64,000 bases of DNA, taken from the NCBI GenBank assembly GCA_030651375.1, contig JAUSFM010000015.1, positions 62,001 through 126,000 of the forward strand, in the 5' to 3' direction. The notes under the pieces are model-generated. The model saw nothing but the letters and a program-made list of their open reading frames with translations. It did no database searches and had not been told where the DNA came from. Positions 41,627 through 50,356 of this stretch are shown here, piece after piece. A program made the position numbers and the translations under genes. The DNA is from Candidatus Woesearchaeota archaeon. Its GTDB lineage: Archaea > Nanobdellota > Nanobdellia > Woesearchaeales > UBA12501. Positions within the stretch are counted from its first letter, which is position 1. Each line of letters opens with the position of its first letter.

Positions 41627-43336
41627 TTAGTCTTTCATCAGTATCTCAATGAATGCAGCGAATGCCGGCCGTGCAATCAAGACACCCATAGTGATGCCGA
41701 CGATGGTCGTAAACGCAAAGCCCTTGATGAGTCCCGCGCCTGCAAATAAAAGGGGGATCATGGCAACCAGCATGGTGAAATACGTTCCCATAATAATAAA
41801 GAATGCGCTTCTGATACGCACGCGCCAGTCATACGCTTCAACCATTTTCTTGCCCTTCAACAGTTCATCAACAATGACAATCTGGTGGTCAACACCAGTT
41901 CCCGCAGCAATAATAATGCCTGCAATGGCGGAAATGTCAAGATTCCAGCCAACGACGGCGGCAAAGCCCATCAGCAGCACGATTTCTGAAATCATAGTAA
42001 CCATAATAGGAATTGAAATCTTGATTTTTCGATAGCGGAGGAACACCACTACACCCACCGCAACTATTGCCAGCATGCCGACAAACAATGAATTTTTTAT
42101 AAATCCCTCACCCAGTGAGGGTGAGATTGTGTCAATCTTGACCGTTTCAAGCTTTACCGGAAGACTTCCGGTAATAAGAATGGTCTGGAGCCGCTTCATG
42201 CTTGCCAGTGATTCAGTGAGTGCTCCTTCACGCGTGGTGCCCGAGCCACTGCCGCTGATTGAAATGTCAGTCACCGCGCGGCCCTGCAGCTCTGCGCCAA
42301 TGTTCAGCTCGTCCACTTTTTCATCATCAAGATACAAATCAAGCTTTTGCTCAAGATACTTTTCGCCGTTGTCAGTCACAACTTTGAGCCCGTTGGTTAT
42401 CTGCGCGTGTTTTTCTGCCGCTTCCGGCGTCAGCGAGATGGAGAACCTGAATCGGCACACTTCCATGCTACCGGTTTCCGTTGCTGCTTTGCCGCAGCCT
42501 GCTTGCGGGTCAATGCCTGCACATTCTGCGCTTCTGCACACATAGGTAATATCTTTTCCACCGACAAACGCCACCGTATCGCCGATTTTTGCCTCAAATT
42601 TTCCTTGTTTGCCGACAAGGTTCTTGACCTCTTCCTCGGTCGCGCCGGCGATTTCAATAAGAATATACTGGTTGCCGCTTAAGTCGGTTGTTTTGCGGAT
42701 GATGACATCGCTCAAGCCGTACACATTCAGGCGCTGCTTCATGCCCTCAATCAGCGTGTCCATATCGTCGAAGCTCAACTCCTTTTCCGGCTTCAGGAGC
42801 ACTCGGGTGCCGCCCTGCAGATCAAGCCCCTTGCGCAGGTTTGTTGTTGGCGCCGGATACACTTTAATGCCAATGTCTTCAGCAACTGGGTTGGTGGCAT
42901 TTTTTGGCACCGACACTGTTTTTTGCACGACGGTGGTCATGTTTTGGAGCGTTCCATTGACTGTTTCTTCAGTCGTGACCGTTTCATTGACCGTGCGTTG
43001 TTCGCTTTCCTGCTGAACCGTAAGCCGGTACGTCCGCTGATCCGTGCGAATCAGGAGGGTATCGTTGAGCTTGAGGTCTTGTATCACATCATAATAATCA
43101 TCAACATCTTTTATCGGTATGTTGTTGATTGACGCAATGACTTCCCGTGATGTTGGCGTTGCAGTTGACTTCGGGCTTTCCATGCCCGCCTTGAATGCGG
43201 CGCTGTCCTTTATGACTGTTCTGATAGCAACCCCTTCAACCCACGGCTGCGGTGAAATTGCGACGAGCGCAAAGACTAAGAAAATAAGCCAGATGATGAT
43301 GCGCGTGTTCTTGAATGTTCTGCCGAGTTTTCCCAT
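41627..43336 (-). CDS. secD: protein-export membrane protein SecD, with PDZ-like insert
   Basis: 569 residues. First membrane helix at about 11-29; then a segment with AIRTVIKDSAAFKAGM and REVIASINNIPIKDVDDYYD that looks like a PDZ domain (about 35-105); then the P1 head with KGLDLQGGTRVLL, and at the C-terminus five membrane helices with AIAGIIIAAGTGVDHQIVIVDE. SecD with SecF uses the proton gradient to help preprotein release. It follows secF with an 8-base gap. The PDZ-like insert is uncommon in bacterial SecD. Confidence 0.93.
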   Translation of the reverse strand: MGKLGRTFKNTRIIIWLIFLVFALVAISPQPWVEGVAIRTVIKDSAAFKAGMESPKSTATPTSREVIASINNIPIKDVDDYYDVIQDLKLNDTLLIRTDQRTYRLTVQQESEQRTVNETVTTEETVNGTLQNMTTVVQKTVSVPKNATNPVAEDIGIKVYPAPTTNLRKGLDLQGGTRVLLKPEKELSFDDMDTLIEGMKQRLNVYGLSDVIIRKTTDLSGNQYILIEIAGATEEEVKNLVGKQGKFEAKIGDTVAFVGGKDITYVCRSAECAGIDPQAGCGKAATETGSMEVCRFRFSISLTPEAAEKHAQITNGLKVVTDNGEKYLEQKLDLYLDDEKVDELNIGAELQGRAVTDISISGSGSGTTREGALTESLASMKRLQTILITGSLPVKLETVKIDTISPSLGEGFIKNSLFVGMLAIVAVGVVVFLRYRKIKISIPIMVTMISEIVLLMGFAAVVGWNLDISAIAGIIIAAGTGVDHQIVIVDELLKGKKMVEAYDWRVRIRSAFFIIMGTYFTMLVAMIPLLFAGAGLIKGFAFTTIVGITMGVLIARPAFAAFIEILMKD

Positions 43337-43344
43337 AGTTTAGT

Positions 43345-44418
43345 TCACACTGTTTGTTGTTGTTTTTCTTTCCGCTCAACATACCACCGGAGCAGCCCCG
43401 TGTTTTGAATCCAGGTGAATACCGTATCCACACAGATGCCGATGAAGATTATAGTCATAATCTGCTTGAGCACGTCTGAATCAGAGGCAAGCAATCCGAC
43501 AATTACTGCGGTTGCTGTTGTTGCCGTTGTCGTCAGTCCGGTTTTGATGGCGCTGTAGATGCTCTCCATCACGCTCCCTTCTCGATGCAGTACTCGCGCG
43601 GCAAGCAGGATGTCCGAGTCAACCGAATAACCAACCAGCATGAGCAGCGCGGCAATGCCGCCGGTGGAAAGCTTGATGCCCAGAATGTTCAGGATAGCAA
43701 TCGTCACCACAATGTCAGCAAAAGCAACTGAAATAACCGCGAGCGAAGGAATGAGAATCCTAAAATACAAGAGCACAACAATCGCCATGAAAACGAAGGC
43801 CAGTATCAACGCGGTAAAGGTTTGCTTGAAAAAGCTTGCACCAAGGCTGGAGCCGATAATTTCTGTGCTGTAGCCGTCTTTTTCCAGATTCAACTCCTGT
43901 GCAACGCGGTTGACAAATTCTTGCACCTGTGCTTCTTCAGTCACGTCCGCTTCAATAATCAGCCCGGTTTTTTTACCGGCGCTGCTAATCGCTTTTATTT
44001 CAATATCATTGGCAGGGAACGTGGTTGCTAACAGGTTTTTGAGCGTGTCTACATCGTGCGCTGTTGCCGGTATCGTCATGGTTACGCCGCCCTTGATGGA
44101 AACCCCTTTATGCAAGAAGTCACCAGTGGTGGCAGTCTGCACGCCAATCTGCACGAGCGCGAGGATGAGAATGATGAGCGGAATCCAGAGGAGTTTTTTG
44201 TACTGATCTTCATAGATGCGCTGATACCATGGGCGGTGGTCAAGAGCATGAGGTCGGGGATCGGGAGCAGACGATTCGTGTACTTTTACCGGTTCTTTTT
44301 TTCCCTGTTTGACTTCACGCAGTCGTGCCCGGTCGCGCCGCATTTTTTTCTTAGAAACAAACGGAGAAGAAGCAGTATCAACCGCTGACTGCCCTGATTG
44401 CCCATCTTCGTCTGCCAT
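43345..44418 (-). CDS. secF: protein-export membrane protein SecF
   Basis: 357 residues from the ATG at 44418, which lies about 25 bases behind a CTTTATAAACC box A; an in-frame TTG five codons earlier would lie in the promoter. A long basic cytoplasmic N-terminus (about 1-65), then membrane helix 1, the periplasmic-type domain (GVSIKGGVTMTIPA, about 100), and five C-terminal helices with SVDSDILLAARVLHREG. Partner of SecD. Confidence 0.93.
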   Translation of the reverse strand: MADEDGQSGQSAVDTASSPFVSKKKMRRDRARLREVKQGKKEPVKVHESSAPDPRPHALDHRPWYQRIYEDQYKKLLWIPLIILILALVQIGVQTATTGDFLHKGVSIKGGVTMTIPATAHDVDTLKNLLATTFPANDIEIKAISSAGKKTGLIIEADVTEEAQVQEFVNRVAQELNLEKDGYSTEIIGSSLGASFFKQTFTALILAFVFMAIVVLLYFRILIPSLAVISVAFADIVVTIAILNILGIKLSTGGIAALLMLVGYSVDSDILLAARVLHREGSVMESIYSAIKTGLTTTATTATAVIVGLLASDSDVLKQIMTIIFIGICVDTVFTWIQNTGLLRWYVERKEKQQQTV

Positions 44419-44491
44419 AGCCCGCCAAAACAAGGGCTGGTTTATAAAGCTTTTCGGAAGATATATATACCTTTTTATCAGCTACATTTCT

Positions 44492-44986
44492 ATGGTAGAT
44501 TATTGGAATTTTACACTTCCCAAAAAACCTTGGCTCCGCGGCGGCGTCATTGGCGCGGCTCTGTGCGTTGTGCTATTCTTATTTTACCTCTTTGTTTTTG
44601 TTCCACTAACTCATTCGGTGTATTCAGATCAAATTGCTTCAACAGGATTCGCACCAGAATGGACAACAAACATACCTCTGTATACCGGACACCTTATTGT
44701 TGCTTTTTATATAGAACCGTTGGGTGGTGAATTTGCAAGTTCTGTTTGTCCCAAGGAACCAAATTGTTACAGCTGGTCAGCAGCAGATTTCGTACCGAAT
44801 TGCGCAACGCCGTGGAAGATGGAAGGACAGAATGGATGCTGTACTGGATTGGCTTATGTGCCGAAAGAGCCATGCGCACAGTATGTGCAGAATGGCACAG
44901 GCATTGCCTTGAGCCTGCTTCTTGTCGGGATATATTTTGTTGTCGGCGCAGGTGTTGGGTGGGGGTGGGGAAGAAGAAAAAAATAA
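44492..44986 (+). CDS. unknown membrane protein with Cys-rich outside loop
   Basis: 164 residues from the ATG at 44492, which follows a GATATATATACC box A. Membrane helices at about 18-37 and 138-158 enclose an outside loop with seven cysteines (SVCPKEPNC, VPNCATPW, QNGCCTGL, EPCAQY), probably disulfide-bonded. No family recognised. Its stop abuts the 3' end of the convergent CTP synthase gene. Confidence 0.76.
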   Translation: MVDYWNFTLPKKPWLRGGVIGAALCVVLFLFYLFVFVPLTHSVYSDQIASTGFAPEWTTNIPLYTGHLIVAFYIEPLGGEFASSVCPKEPNCYSWSAADFVPNCATPWKMEGQNGCCTGLAYVPKEPCAQYVQNGTGIALSLLLVGIYFVVGAGVGWGWGRRKK

Positions 44987-46618
44987 TTATTTCTTGTCTT
45001 TGAGCTCAATCGCCGCCTTCACCAGCCCCAGAAACAGCGGCGCCGGCTTGAGCAGCGTCGATTTGAGCTCAATATGCCCTTGGCAGCCGACAAAATAAGG
45101 ATGCGCAGACTCCGGCAGCTCAATAAATTCAACCAGTTTTCTATCCGGGCTCATGCCGCAGAGCACCATCCCGTTCTTTGTCAGAATGTCGTGGTATTCC
45201 GGATTGACTTCGTACCGGTGGCGGTGGCGCTCGCTATTGGTTGAATCAGCGTATGTTCGGTGCATGACGCTGCCGGGCGTGAGATGTGCCGTGCATGCAC
45301 CGAGTCGGAGCGTGCCGCCCATGTTTTGGAGATTTTTCTTTTCAGGAAGAATACAAATTACGGGATGCAGCGTGCTCGGGTCAACTTCAGTGGTGTTTGC
45401 TTTTTCTAGCCCGCAGACATTGCGGGCGAATTCAACCACGGCTAGCTGCATACCATAACAGATTCCAAGATAAGGAATTTTATTTTCGCGGCAGTAGCGT
45501 ATTGCTTTTATTTTTCCCTCGACACCCCTACTACCAAATCCGCCGGGCACAATCACGGCATGCGCACCATTCAGCAGCTCTTTGAATTCGTTTTCATTAT
45601 ACTCTTCAGTTTCGCTTGTCTCAACCCATTTGAAATTTATTTTGTAGCCGGTGTGCGCACTGCAGTGGTTCAATGCTTCAGCAATGCTTGCGTAGGAATC
45701 TTTCAGCGCCGTGTATTTGCCGCAAATCGCGATGGTGATGTCCTTGCCAAATGGGTCAATATTATTTGCCAGCCGGTTCCATTCCTCATTGTGTGGCTCA
45801 ATCGTGATGCCGAGTTTCTTGCTGATGATGCCGAGAATTCCTTGTTTTTCAAAAATTGCCGGAATCTTATAAATGTTATCAACATCAATGCCGCTGATGA
45901 CCGCGCTTGCTTCCACGTCGCAGAACGTGGCAATTTTTTCCTTAATTTTGTCCGTCAAAAATTCTGCGCACCTGCCGATGATGATATCGGGCTGGATACC
46001 CTTTTCGCGCAGTAGGTTGACGCTCTGCTGGGTTGGCTTTGATTTTTGCTCGTCAACACCGGATGGCTTCGGAATGTAGGTCAGATGCACATACAAAACG
46101 TTTTCCCGGCCTGCGTCTTTTTTCAGCTCGCGCGCCGCTTCGATATACAATTCGTTTTCAACGTCGCCGACCGTGCCGCCGATTTCAATCAGCACAATCT
46201 CTGCGTTTTCTTCGTTGGCGATTTCAAAGAAGTGTTCCTTGATGAGGTTGGTGACGTGCGGAATCATCTGCACGGTTTTTCCCAAATAGTCGCCGCGGCG
46301 TTCCTTGTCGCGGATTTTTTCAAAGACCTTGCCCATGGTAAGGTTCCATTTTCCTTTGCACGTGACGCCGAGAAAACGCTCATAGTGGCCGAAGTCCATG
46401 TCCACTTCCGTGCCGTCGTCGAGCACAAAGACTTCGCCGTGCTCCACAGGATTCATCGTGCCCGGGTCAACATTGAGATAGCCGTCACACTTGACCGGGA
46501 TTATGTTGAACTGGCGCGAAAGAAGATTGCCAATGCTGGCGGTCGCAATGCCCTTGCCGAGCCCCGACAGCACGCCGCCGGTGACCACGATAAATTTGGG
46601 TGTTTTTTGAGGGTGCAT
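44987..46618 (-). CDS. pyrG: CTP synthase
   Basis: 543 residues. The synthase domain starts with KFIVVTGGVLSGLGKGIA (P-loop type, about 8-25), followed by KCDGYLNVDPGTMNP. The glutaminase domain has IVPGGFGSRG and LGICYGMQLAVVEF with the nucleophile Cys. Near the end, GCQGHIELKS stands where most family members have QFHPEFKS: His and Glu are kept but Pro is Ile. It makes CTP from UTP and glutamine. ATG at 46618. No sign of regulation other than a short upstream gap. Confidence 0.95.
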   Translation of the reverse strand: MHPQKTPKFIVVTGGVLSGLGKGIATASIGNLLSRQFNIIPVKCDGYLNVDPGTMNPVEHGEVFVLDDGTEVDMDFGHYERFLGVTCKGKWNLTMGKVFEKIRDKERRGDYLGKTVQMIPHVTNLIKEHFFEIANEENAEIVLIEIGGTVGDVENELYIEAARELKKDAGRENVLYVHLTYIPKPSGVDEQKSKPTQQSVNLLREKGIQPDIIIGRCAEFLTDKIKEKIATFCDVEASAVISGIDVDNIYKIPAIFEKQGILGIISKKLGITIEPHNEEWNRLANNIDPFGKDITIAICGKYTALKDSYASIAEALNHCSAHTGYKINFKWVETSETEEYNENEFKELLNGAHAVIVPGGFGSRGVEGKIKAIRYCRENKIPYLGICYGMQLAVVEFARNVCGLEKANTTEVDPSTLHPVICILPEKKNLQNMGGTLRLGACTAHLTPGSVMHRTYADSTNSERHRHRYEVNPEYHDILTKNGMVLCGMSPDRKLVEFIELPESAHPYFVGCQGHIELKSTLLKPAPLFLGLVKAAIELKDKK

Positions 46619-46694
46619 TGATGAGGGAAGAAGCCAGGGGTATTTATAGTTTTGCGTAGTAAATTATATAAACATCTTTGTATTCCTTTTTTCC

Positions 46695-46943
46695 ATGTCC
46701 CAAAAACTTAGCGTCCAAGGCATTACATTCGCCGCAGGCATCATGTGGGGCGCTGCCATTCTTTTTCTCGGCGTGCTCGCCACGCGCGGCCACGGCCTGC
46801 CGTTGATGCAAGCATTTGCATCCTTATATCCTGGTTATCAACCAACTTTTTTCGGCGTGCTCATCGGCGCAGTGTGGGGCATGATTGACGGCTGCATTGC
46901 CGGCGCGCTGTTTGCGTGGGTGTATAATCACTTTGTGAGATAA
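46695..46943 (+). CDS. small two-helix membrane protein
   Basis: 82 residues with two membrane helices (about 10-30, TFAAGIMWGAAILFLGVLAT, and 52-76, FFGVLIGAVWGMIDGCIAGALFAW). Gly-rich helices with GxxxG-type spacing. Small archaeal proteins of this pattern are sometimes labelled holin-like, but no function is known. Box A ATTATATAAAC lies about 25 bases upstream. Confidence 0.72.
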   Translation: MSQKLSVQGITFAAGIMWGAAILFLGVLATRGHGLPLMQAFASLYPGYQPTFFGVLIGAVWGMIDGCIAGALFAWVYNHFVR

Positions 46944-46962
46944 CGGATTGAGCAGTACTTTT

Positions 46963-47544
46963 TTAACGGATTATTTTTCTCTTCATCTCAAATGCATAAA
47001 ATAACAGGTCATGGTATTGTTCTTTCGGTTGCATCCGTTCAATAAACGGCACATACACTTTGTAGGCATCTCCTCCTAACTCAACCACCTTTTTTGCTAT
47101 ATAATCTGAATAACCTTTAGCCCATCTTTCCAATTTCGAAAATTCCCATATCGCTTCTCCTTCTTTTGTCCAATCGCCCGCCCATCTTTGAACTGAAGGA
47201 ATTTCTACTCCTCCCACTGTTTCAGGATGATGTAATAAATAAGATTCACCAAGAATAAGAGCGGGTATGAGGTCTCGGTCGTCCAGAAGCTCAACTCGTT
47301 TGATTGTTCCTAAACACAGCTGAGGTACTGGATCTAATGGATACAGTCTTTGGTTTTGGTGGGGAACATATACCGTTTCAAAAAGAATTAACAAACCCGG
47401 CTCTATTAAACTGGTCCATTGCTCGAGTCTTTGTTCTTTTTTTCTTTGTTTTCGTTCCTCATTTTTTTGTGTTTCTTTCTTTTCTTCTTCGATCCTACGG
47501 AGTTCTTCCTCCCACCTACGGAGGATGTAGTTAGGCAGGACCAT
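46963..47544 (-). CDS. unknown protein
   Basis: 193 residues from the ATG at 47544; a TTG directly before it is less likely. N-terminus is a charged helix rich in Glu/Lys/Arg (about 8-40, EEELRRIEEEKKETQKN), then an alpha/beta domain (about 45-193) with YPLDPVPQLCLG and LLDDRDLIPALILGESYLL. No signal peptide. Starts 9 bases after the stop of the secreted protein at 47554-48177, suggesting an operon. No family recognised. Confidence 0.66.
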   Translation of the reverse strand: MVLPNYILRRWEEELRRIEEEKKETQKNEERKQRKKEQRLEQWTSLIEPGLLILFETVYVPHQNQRLYPLDPVPQLCLGTIKRVELLDDRDLIPALILGESYLLHHPETVGGVEIPSVQRWAGDWTKEGEAIWEFSKLERWAKGYSDYIAKKVVELGGDAYKVYVPFIERMQPKEQYHDLLFYAFEMKRKIIR

Positions 47545-47553
47545 CAAACCAAC

Positions 47554-48177
47554 CTATTTCCCGATCATCACAAACAATCCTGCCTGGTAATCAGCTGGTT
47601 TTCCCGTGCCCAGTGCTGTATCGACGCCAATGCCGGCGATGAATCCATCAACCAACTGATATCCAAGCCGTGCGGCAACTTTTGTTCCGAGAAATTTGTT
47701 GCTCGTTGTCTGAGTTACTGTTTCAACGCTTAAGCTGATATCATCCATTTTGAATTTTGGCGTCAGGTGCAGTTCTCCAATCTGTACATTCCCAAAACCT
47801 ACCCGTGCTGCAGCATAGAGTGCAAACGTATCAGTAAGTTGGCTGTATCGTTCAGCTGCAGCCACGGGAAAAATATCTTCGCCTACAAACCGTGCCTGTC
47901 CGCCGAGCCGAACATCGTAGGGCAAGCCAAGCATTACCTCATTGATTGTCAATCGTTTCCCAATAGTCTTTCCATTATAATCTGTTGCTGGCTTATCTCT
48001 CAAAAAATACCATGGCTTTAACGGAACATCATCAAGTGTCACGCGTGCTTTGATGTCCCGCTTGATGCCTTCACTGTGCGCAAACGCCTCGGCACTTGCT
48101 TTGACAGAAGAAGCCGCATGCACTGCCGGTGTCGTGAGAGCGAGCAGGGTGATGAGTGTTGCTTGTTGTTTGTTCAT
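47554..48177 (-). CDS. secreted beta-rich protein, barrel-like
   Basis: 207 residues. The first 21 residues are a signal peptide (MNKQQATLITLLALTTPAVHA). The rest shows repeated short strands with alternating hydrophobic residues and turns, e.g. FALYAAARVGFGNVQIGELHLTPKF and VAARLGYQLVDGFIAGIGVDTALG, and ends with a strand (YQAGLFVMIGK) like the last strand of outer-membrane barrels. No Cys. It may be a beta-barrel or a beta-sandwich. Function unknown. Confidence 0.7.
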   Translation of the reverse strand: MNKQQATLITLLALTTPAVHAASSVKASAEAFAHSEGIKRDIKARVTLDDVPLKPWYFLRDKPATDYNGKTIGKRLTINEVMLGLPYDVRLGGQARFVGEDIFPVAAAERYSQLTDTFALYAAARVGFGNVQIGELHLTPKFKMDDISLSVETVTQTTSNKFLGTKVAARLGYQLVDGFIAGIGVDTALGTGKPADYQAGLFVMIGK

Positions 48178-48297
48178 GATAGTCTCCTCACTACCTCTTT
48201 TCTGTCATGCAAGTTGTCCGCCCCCTTTTATACATTACCTCACCCTAAGGGGGGAGAAATGGAAAGACTTAAATATCTACTTTCTTTTCCCCCCATA

Positions 48298-49455
48298 ATG
48301 AACCATTCCATCCTCGAATCCATCGGTCTGACCAAATCAGAGATCAACGTGTACCTTGCCTTGTTGGAGCTCGGCTCCTCAACCACCGGCCCGATTGTCG
48401 ATAAATCACAAGCAGCAAGCTCGAAAATCTACGAAATCCTCGACCGGCTTGCGCAGAAAGGCCTTGTCAGCTATGTCATCAAGGCAGGCACCAAATATTT
48501 TGAAGCAGCAGACCCCCAGAGACTTCTTGATTATGTGCAGGAAAAAGAAGAGCAGCTTAAGCAACAAAAACATGAATTAGCTACGGTTCTTCCCGAGCTC
48601 AAATTGAAACAAACGCTCTCAAAATACAAGAGTGAAGCGCAGATTTACAAAGGGATGAAGGGGCTTGATACTGCGTTCAAGGATGTGTTTAAAGTGTGCA
48701 AAAAAGGAGATGAACTGTATGTCTTTGTTGTTGGTGAGTTGGATGAGCGACTCAATGCGTTTTTCATCCGCCAATACACAGAACGCGCCAAACGCGGCAT
48801 CACGACAAAAACTATTTTTTCAGAAGCGGGAAGAACATATTACGAATCACGAAAAAATCTGCCCTATTTTGAAGGGAAAGTTATCGGAACAACTTCATCG
48901 CCGGCAACCGTCCAAGTCTATGGCAATAAAGTTAACTTGCGCATTGGCGGCGCAGACAATGTCGTGTGCATGATTATCGATAACAAACAGCTTGCGCAAT
49001 CATTTAAAGAGCAATTCGACGCACTCTGGAACCAAAAAGTCCACGTCTTTGAAGGGCAAAAACAGGCAACGCTCTTTTTCAAAAATATTCTCACTGACCT
49101 GCATGCAGGCGATGAATACTTTGTCATTAATGGAAATTATGGCGGGCTTAAGGTATTGCGAGATTTTTTTATTGCCTACCATCCTCAACGCAGTGCGCTC
49201 GGCATTAAAGCACATTTTTTGTTTAATCAAAACGTCAAAAAGCATGTTCACAAACTTGCGTTGCCTCCAGCAGAATACCAGTTTCTTCCACCCGACTTCA
49301 AGTCCCCTCTCCAAATTTCATTCTATAAAAACAAGCTCTACATTTCGTTGTGGGAAGAAAATGCCATCGGCTTTCTCATAGAAAGCGAACGGCTCGTCAA
49401 GGCGTTTAAGGCATACTTTGATACGCTATGGAACCAAAAAGGCATCAAAAAATAA
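48298..49455 (+). CDS. TrmB-family transcriptional regulator with duplicated effector domain
   Basis: 385 residues from the ATG at 48298, about 25 bases behind an ACTTAAATATC box A. N-terminal winged helix (about 1-70: LESIGLTKSEINVYLALLELG and SSKIYEILDRLAQKGLV), a coiled-coil linker, then two effector-like halves: about 115-260 and 265-385, each with a FF...A..GI.K strand pattern and each ending F..xFDxLWNQK. TrmB proteins regulate sugar metabolism genes; the duplication may allow a different ligand. Its 3' end overlaps the convergent S2P gene by 11 bases. Confidence 0.87.
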   Translation: MNHSILESIGLTKSEINVYLALLELGSSTTGPIVDKSQAASSKIYEILDRLAQKGLVSYVIKAGTKYFEAADPQRLLDYVQEKEEQLKQQKHELATVLPELKLKQTLSKYKSEAQIYKGMKGLDTAFKDVFKVCKKGDELYVFVVGELDERLNAFFIRQYTERAKRGITTKTIFSEAGRTYYESRKNLPYFEGKVIGTTSSPATVQVYGNKVNLRIGGADNVVCMIIDNKQLAQSFKEQFDALWNQKVHVFEGQKQATLFFKNILTDLHAGDEYFVINGNYGGLKVLRDFFIAYHPQRSALGIKAHFLFNQNVKKHVHKLALPPAEYQFLPPDFKSPLQISFYKNKLYISLWEENAIGFLIESERLVKAFKAYFDTLWNQKGIKK

Positions 49456-49993
49456 TCTTCCACAGTCCTGACCACACCGCCCATCCGTCAAACGGCGGTA
49501 TCGGCAGCATGTTGAAGAAGAACAAGAACATGTTAATTTTTGCCGTCAAAAACCAGACCTTGTGCCATTTCTGCTCGCCGATTTTCTGCTTGTACAGCTG
49601 GCGTGCTGCCAGCCAGAGCACGAGATTAACACCCGGCCCGGCAAAGGCAATCAGCGTATTCTGGAAAACTGTTGACGCGCCGCTGTGGGACACATAGCCC
49701 GGCACGAAAAAAATAAAGCCGAAGTTCACCATTTTCAGAATAACGCCAAGCAGCAAAAAGCCATAGCTTGCGTGAAACGTCGCCGCGAGCCCATATCCCA
49801 GCGCAACAATTTTGTGGCCGAACTCGTGCAAAATAACGCCCGGCGCGGTGATGAGCGCAGCGTACCATAATTCGCGCCAGTTAAACTTCACCGGATACTG
49901 ATAAGCGCTCACGGCAAAGGAATCCTTGAAAATATAGCCCAGCGCAAGTGTCATAATAATGACGTCAACAATCTCACGAAGGGATATAATCAT
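49445..49993 (-). CDS. site-2 protease-like M50 metalloprotease
   Basis: 182 residues, all membrane. HEFGH at 56-60 (zinc ligands and catalytic Glu) and NMLPIPPFDGW near the end (third ligand Asp) define the M50 family. About four to five membrane helices and no PDZ or CBS domain, a minimal form. Such enzymes cleave membrane-anchored regulators. It might act on the membrane-bound winged-helix proteins in this genome, but there is no direct evidence for this. Confidence 0.9.
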   Translation of the reverse strand: MIISLREIVDVIIMTLALGYIFKDSFAVSAYQYPVKFNWRELWYAALITAPGVILHEFGHKIVALGYGLAATFHASYGFLLLGVILKMVNFGFIFFVPGYVSHSGASTVFQNTLIAFAGPGVNLVLWLAARQLYKQKIGEQKWHKVWFLTAKINMFLFFFNMLPIPPFDGWAVWSGLWKIIF

Positions 49994-49998
49994 GGCAT

Positions 49999-50262
49999 CT
50001 ACCGCTCTGCTGGTGCATTGGTGATATTGGAATCGGAATCGTCCGGCACGGTTTCATCCACCATACTGCCAGTAATGCTCGGAGCAGTGGCATCAGCAGC
50101 ATTCGTATTTGCCGCGAGTCCGGTCACACTTCCGGCGCCAACTTCTGCATTCACATTCATGTCTTTGACTTTTTGCAGCACGGTCCACGTGCCAATGGCT
50201 GAAACCATAATCGCCAGTACCAAGAGCACGGCGATGGTTGAATTTGGAACTTGCGCTTTCAT
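49999..50262 (-). CDS. small protein with pilin-like N-terminal helix
   Basis: 87 residues from the ATG at 50262. A short N-terminus MKAQVPNST, a membrane helix IAVLLVLAIMVSAIGTWTVL, and a Ser/Thr/Asn/Asp-rich outside tail. The helix resembles the N-terminal segments of small archaeal surface proteins. A longer reading on this strand runs antisense into the rfcL gene and is rejected. Co-directional with the M50 gene, 5 bases upstream of it. Confidence 0.72.
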   Translation of the reverse strand: MKAQVPNSTIAVLLVLAIMVSAIGTWTVLQKVKDMNVNAEVGAGSVTGLAANTNAADATAPSITGSMVDETVPDDSDSNITNAPAER

Positions 50263-50356
50263 ACAACACCTCAGTTTTGCTTTCCTTTTGGGGTTTTTAA
50301 ATTTTCTGCTGTTCGCCACCATAATCATTATTAACCCGTTCCCGTTGCCGATCTTC

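Noticed and set aside
42330-42350. Another AAGCTTTTGC copy inside secD
   Set aside because: It lies within coding sequence, lacks the hairpin partner and tail copy, so it is a chance match.
50018-50356. N-terminal extension of the RFC large subunit
   Set aside because: It runs antisense to the small pilin-like gene, and the RFC family begins at MALFTQKY (50357).
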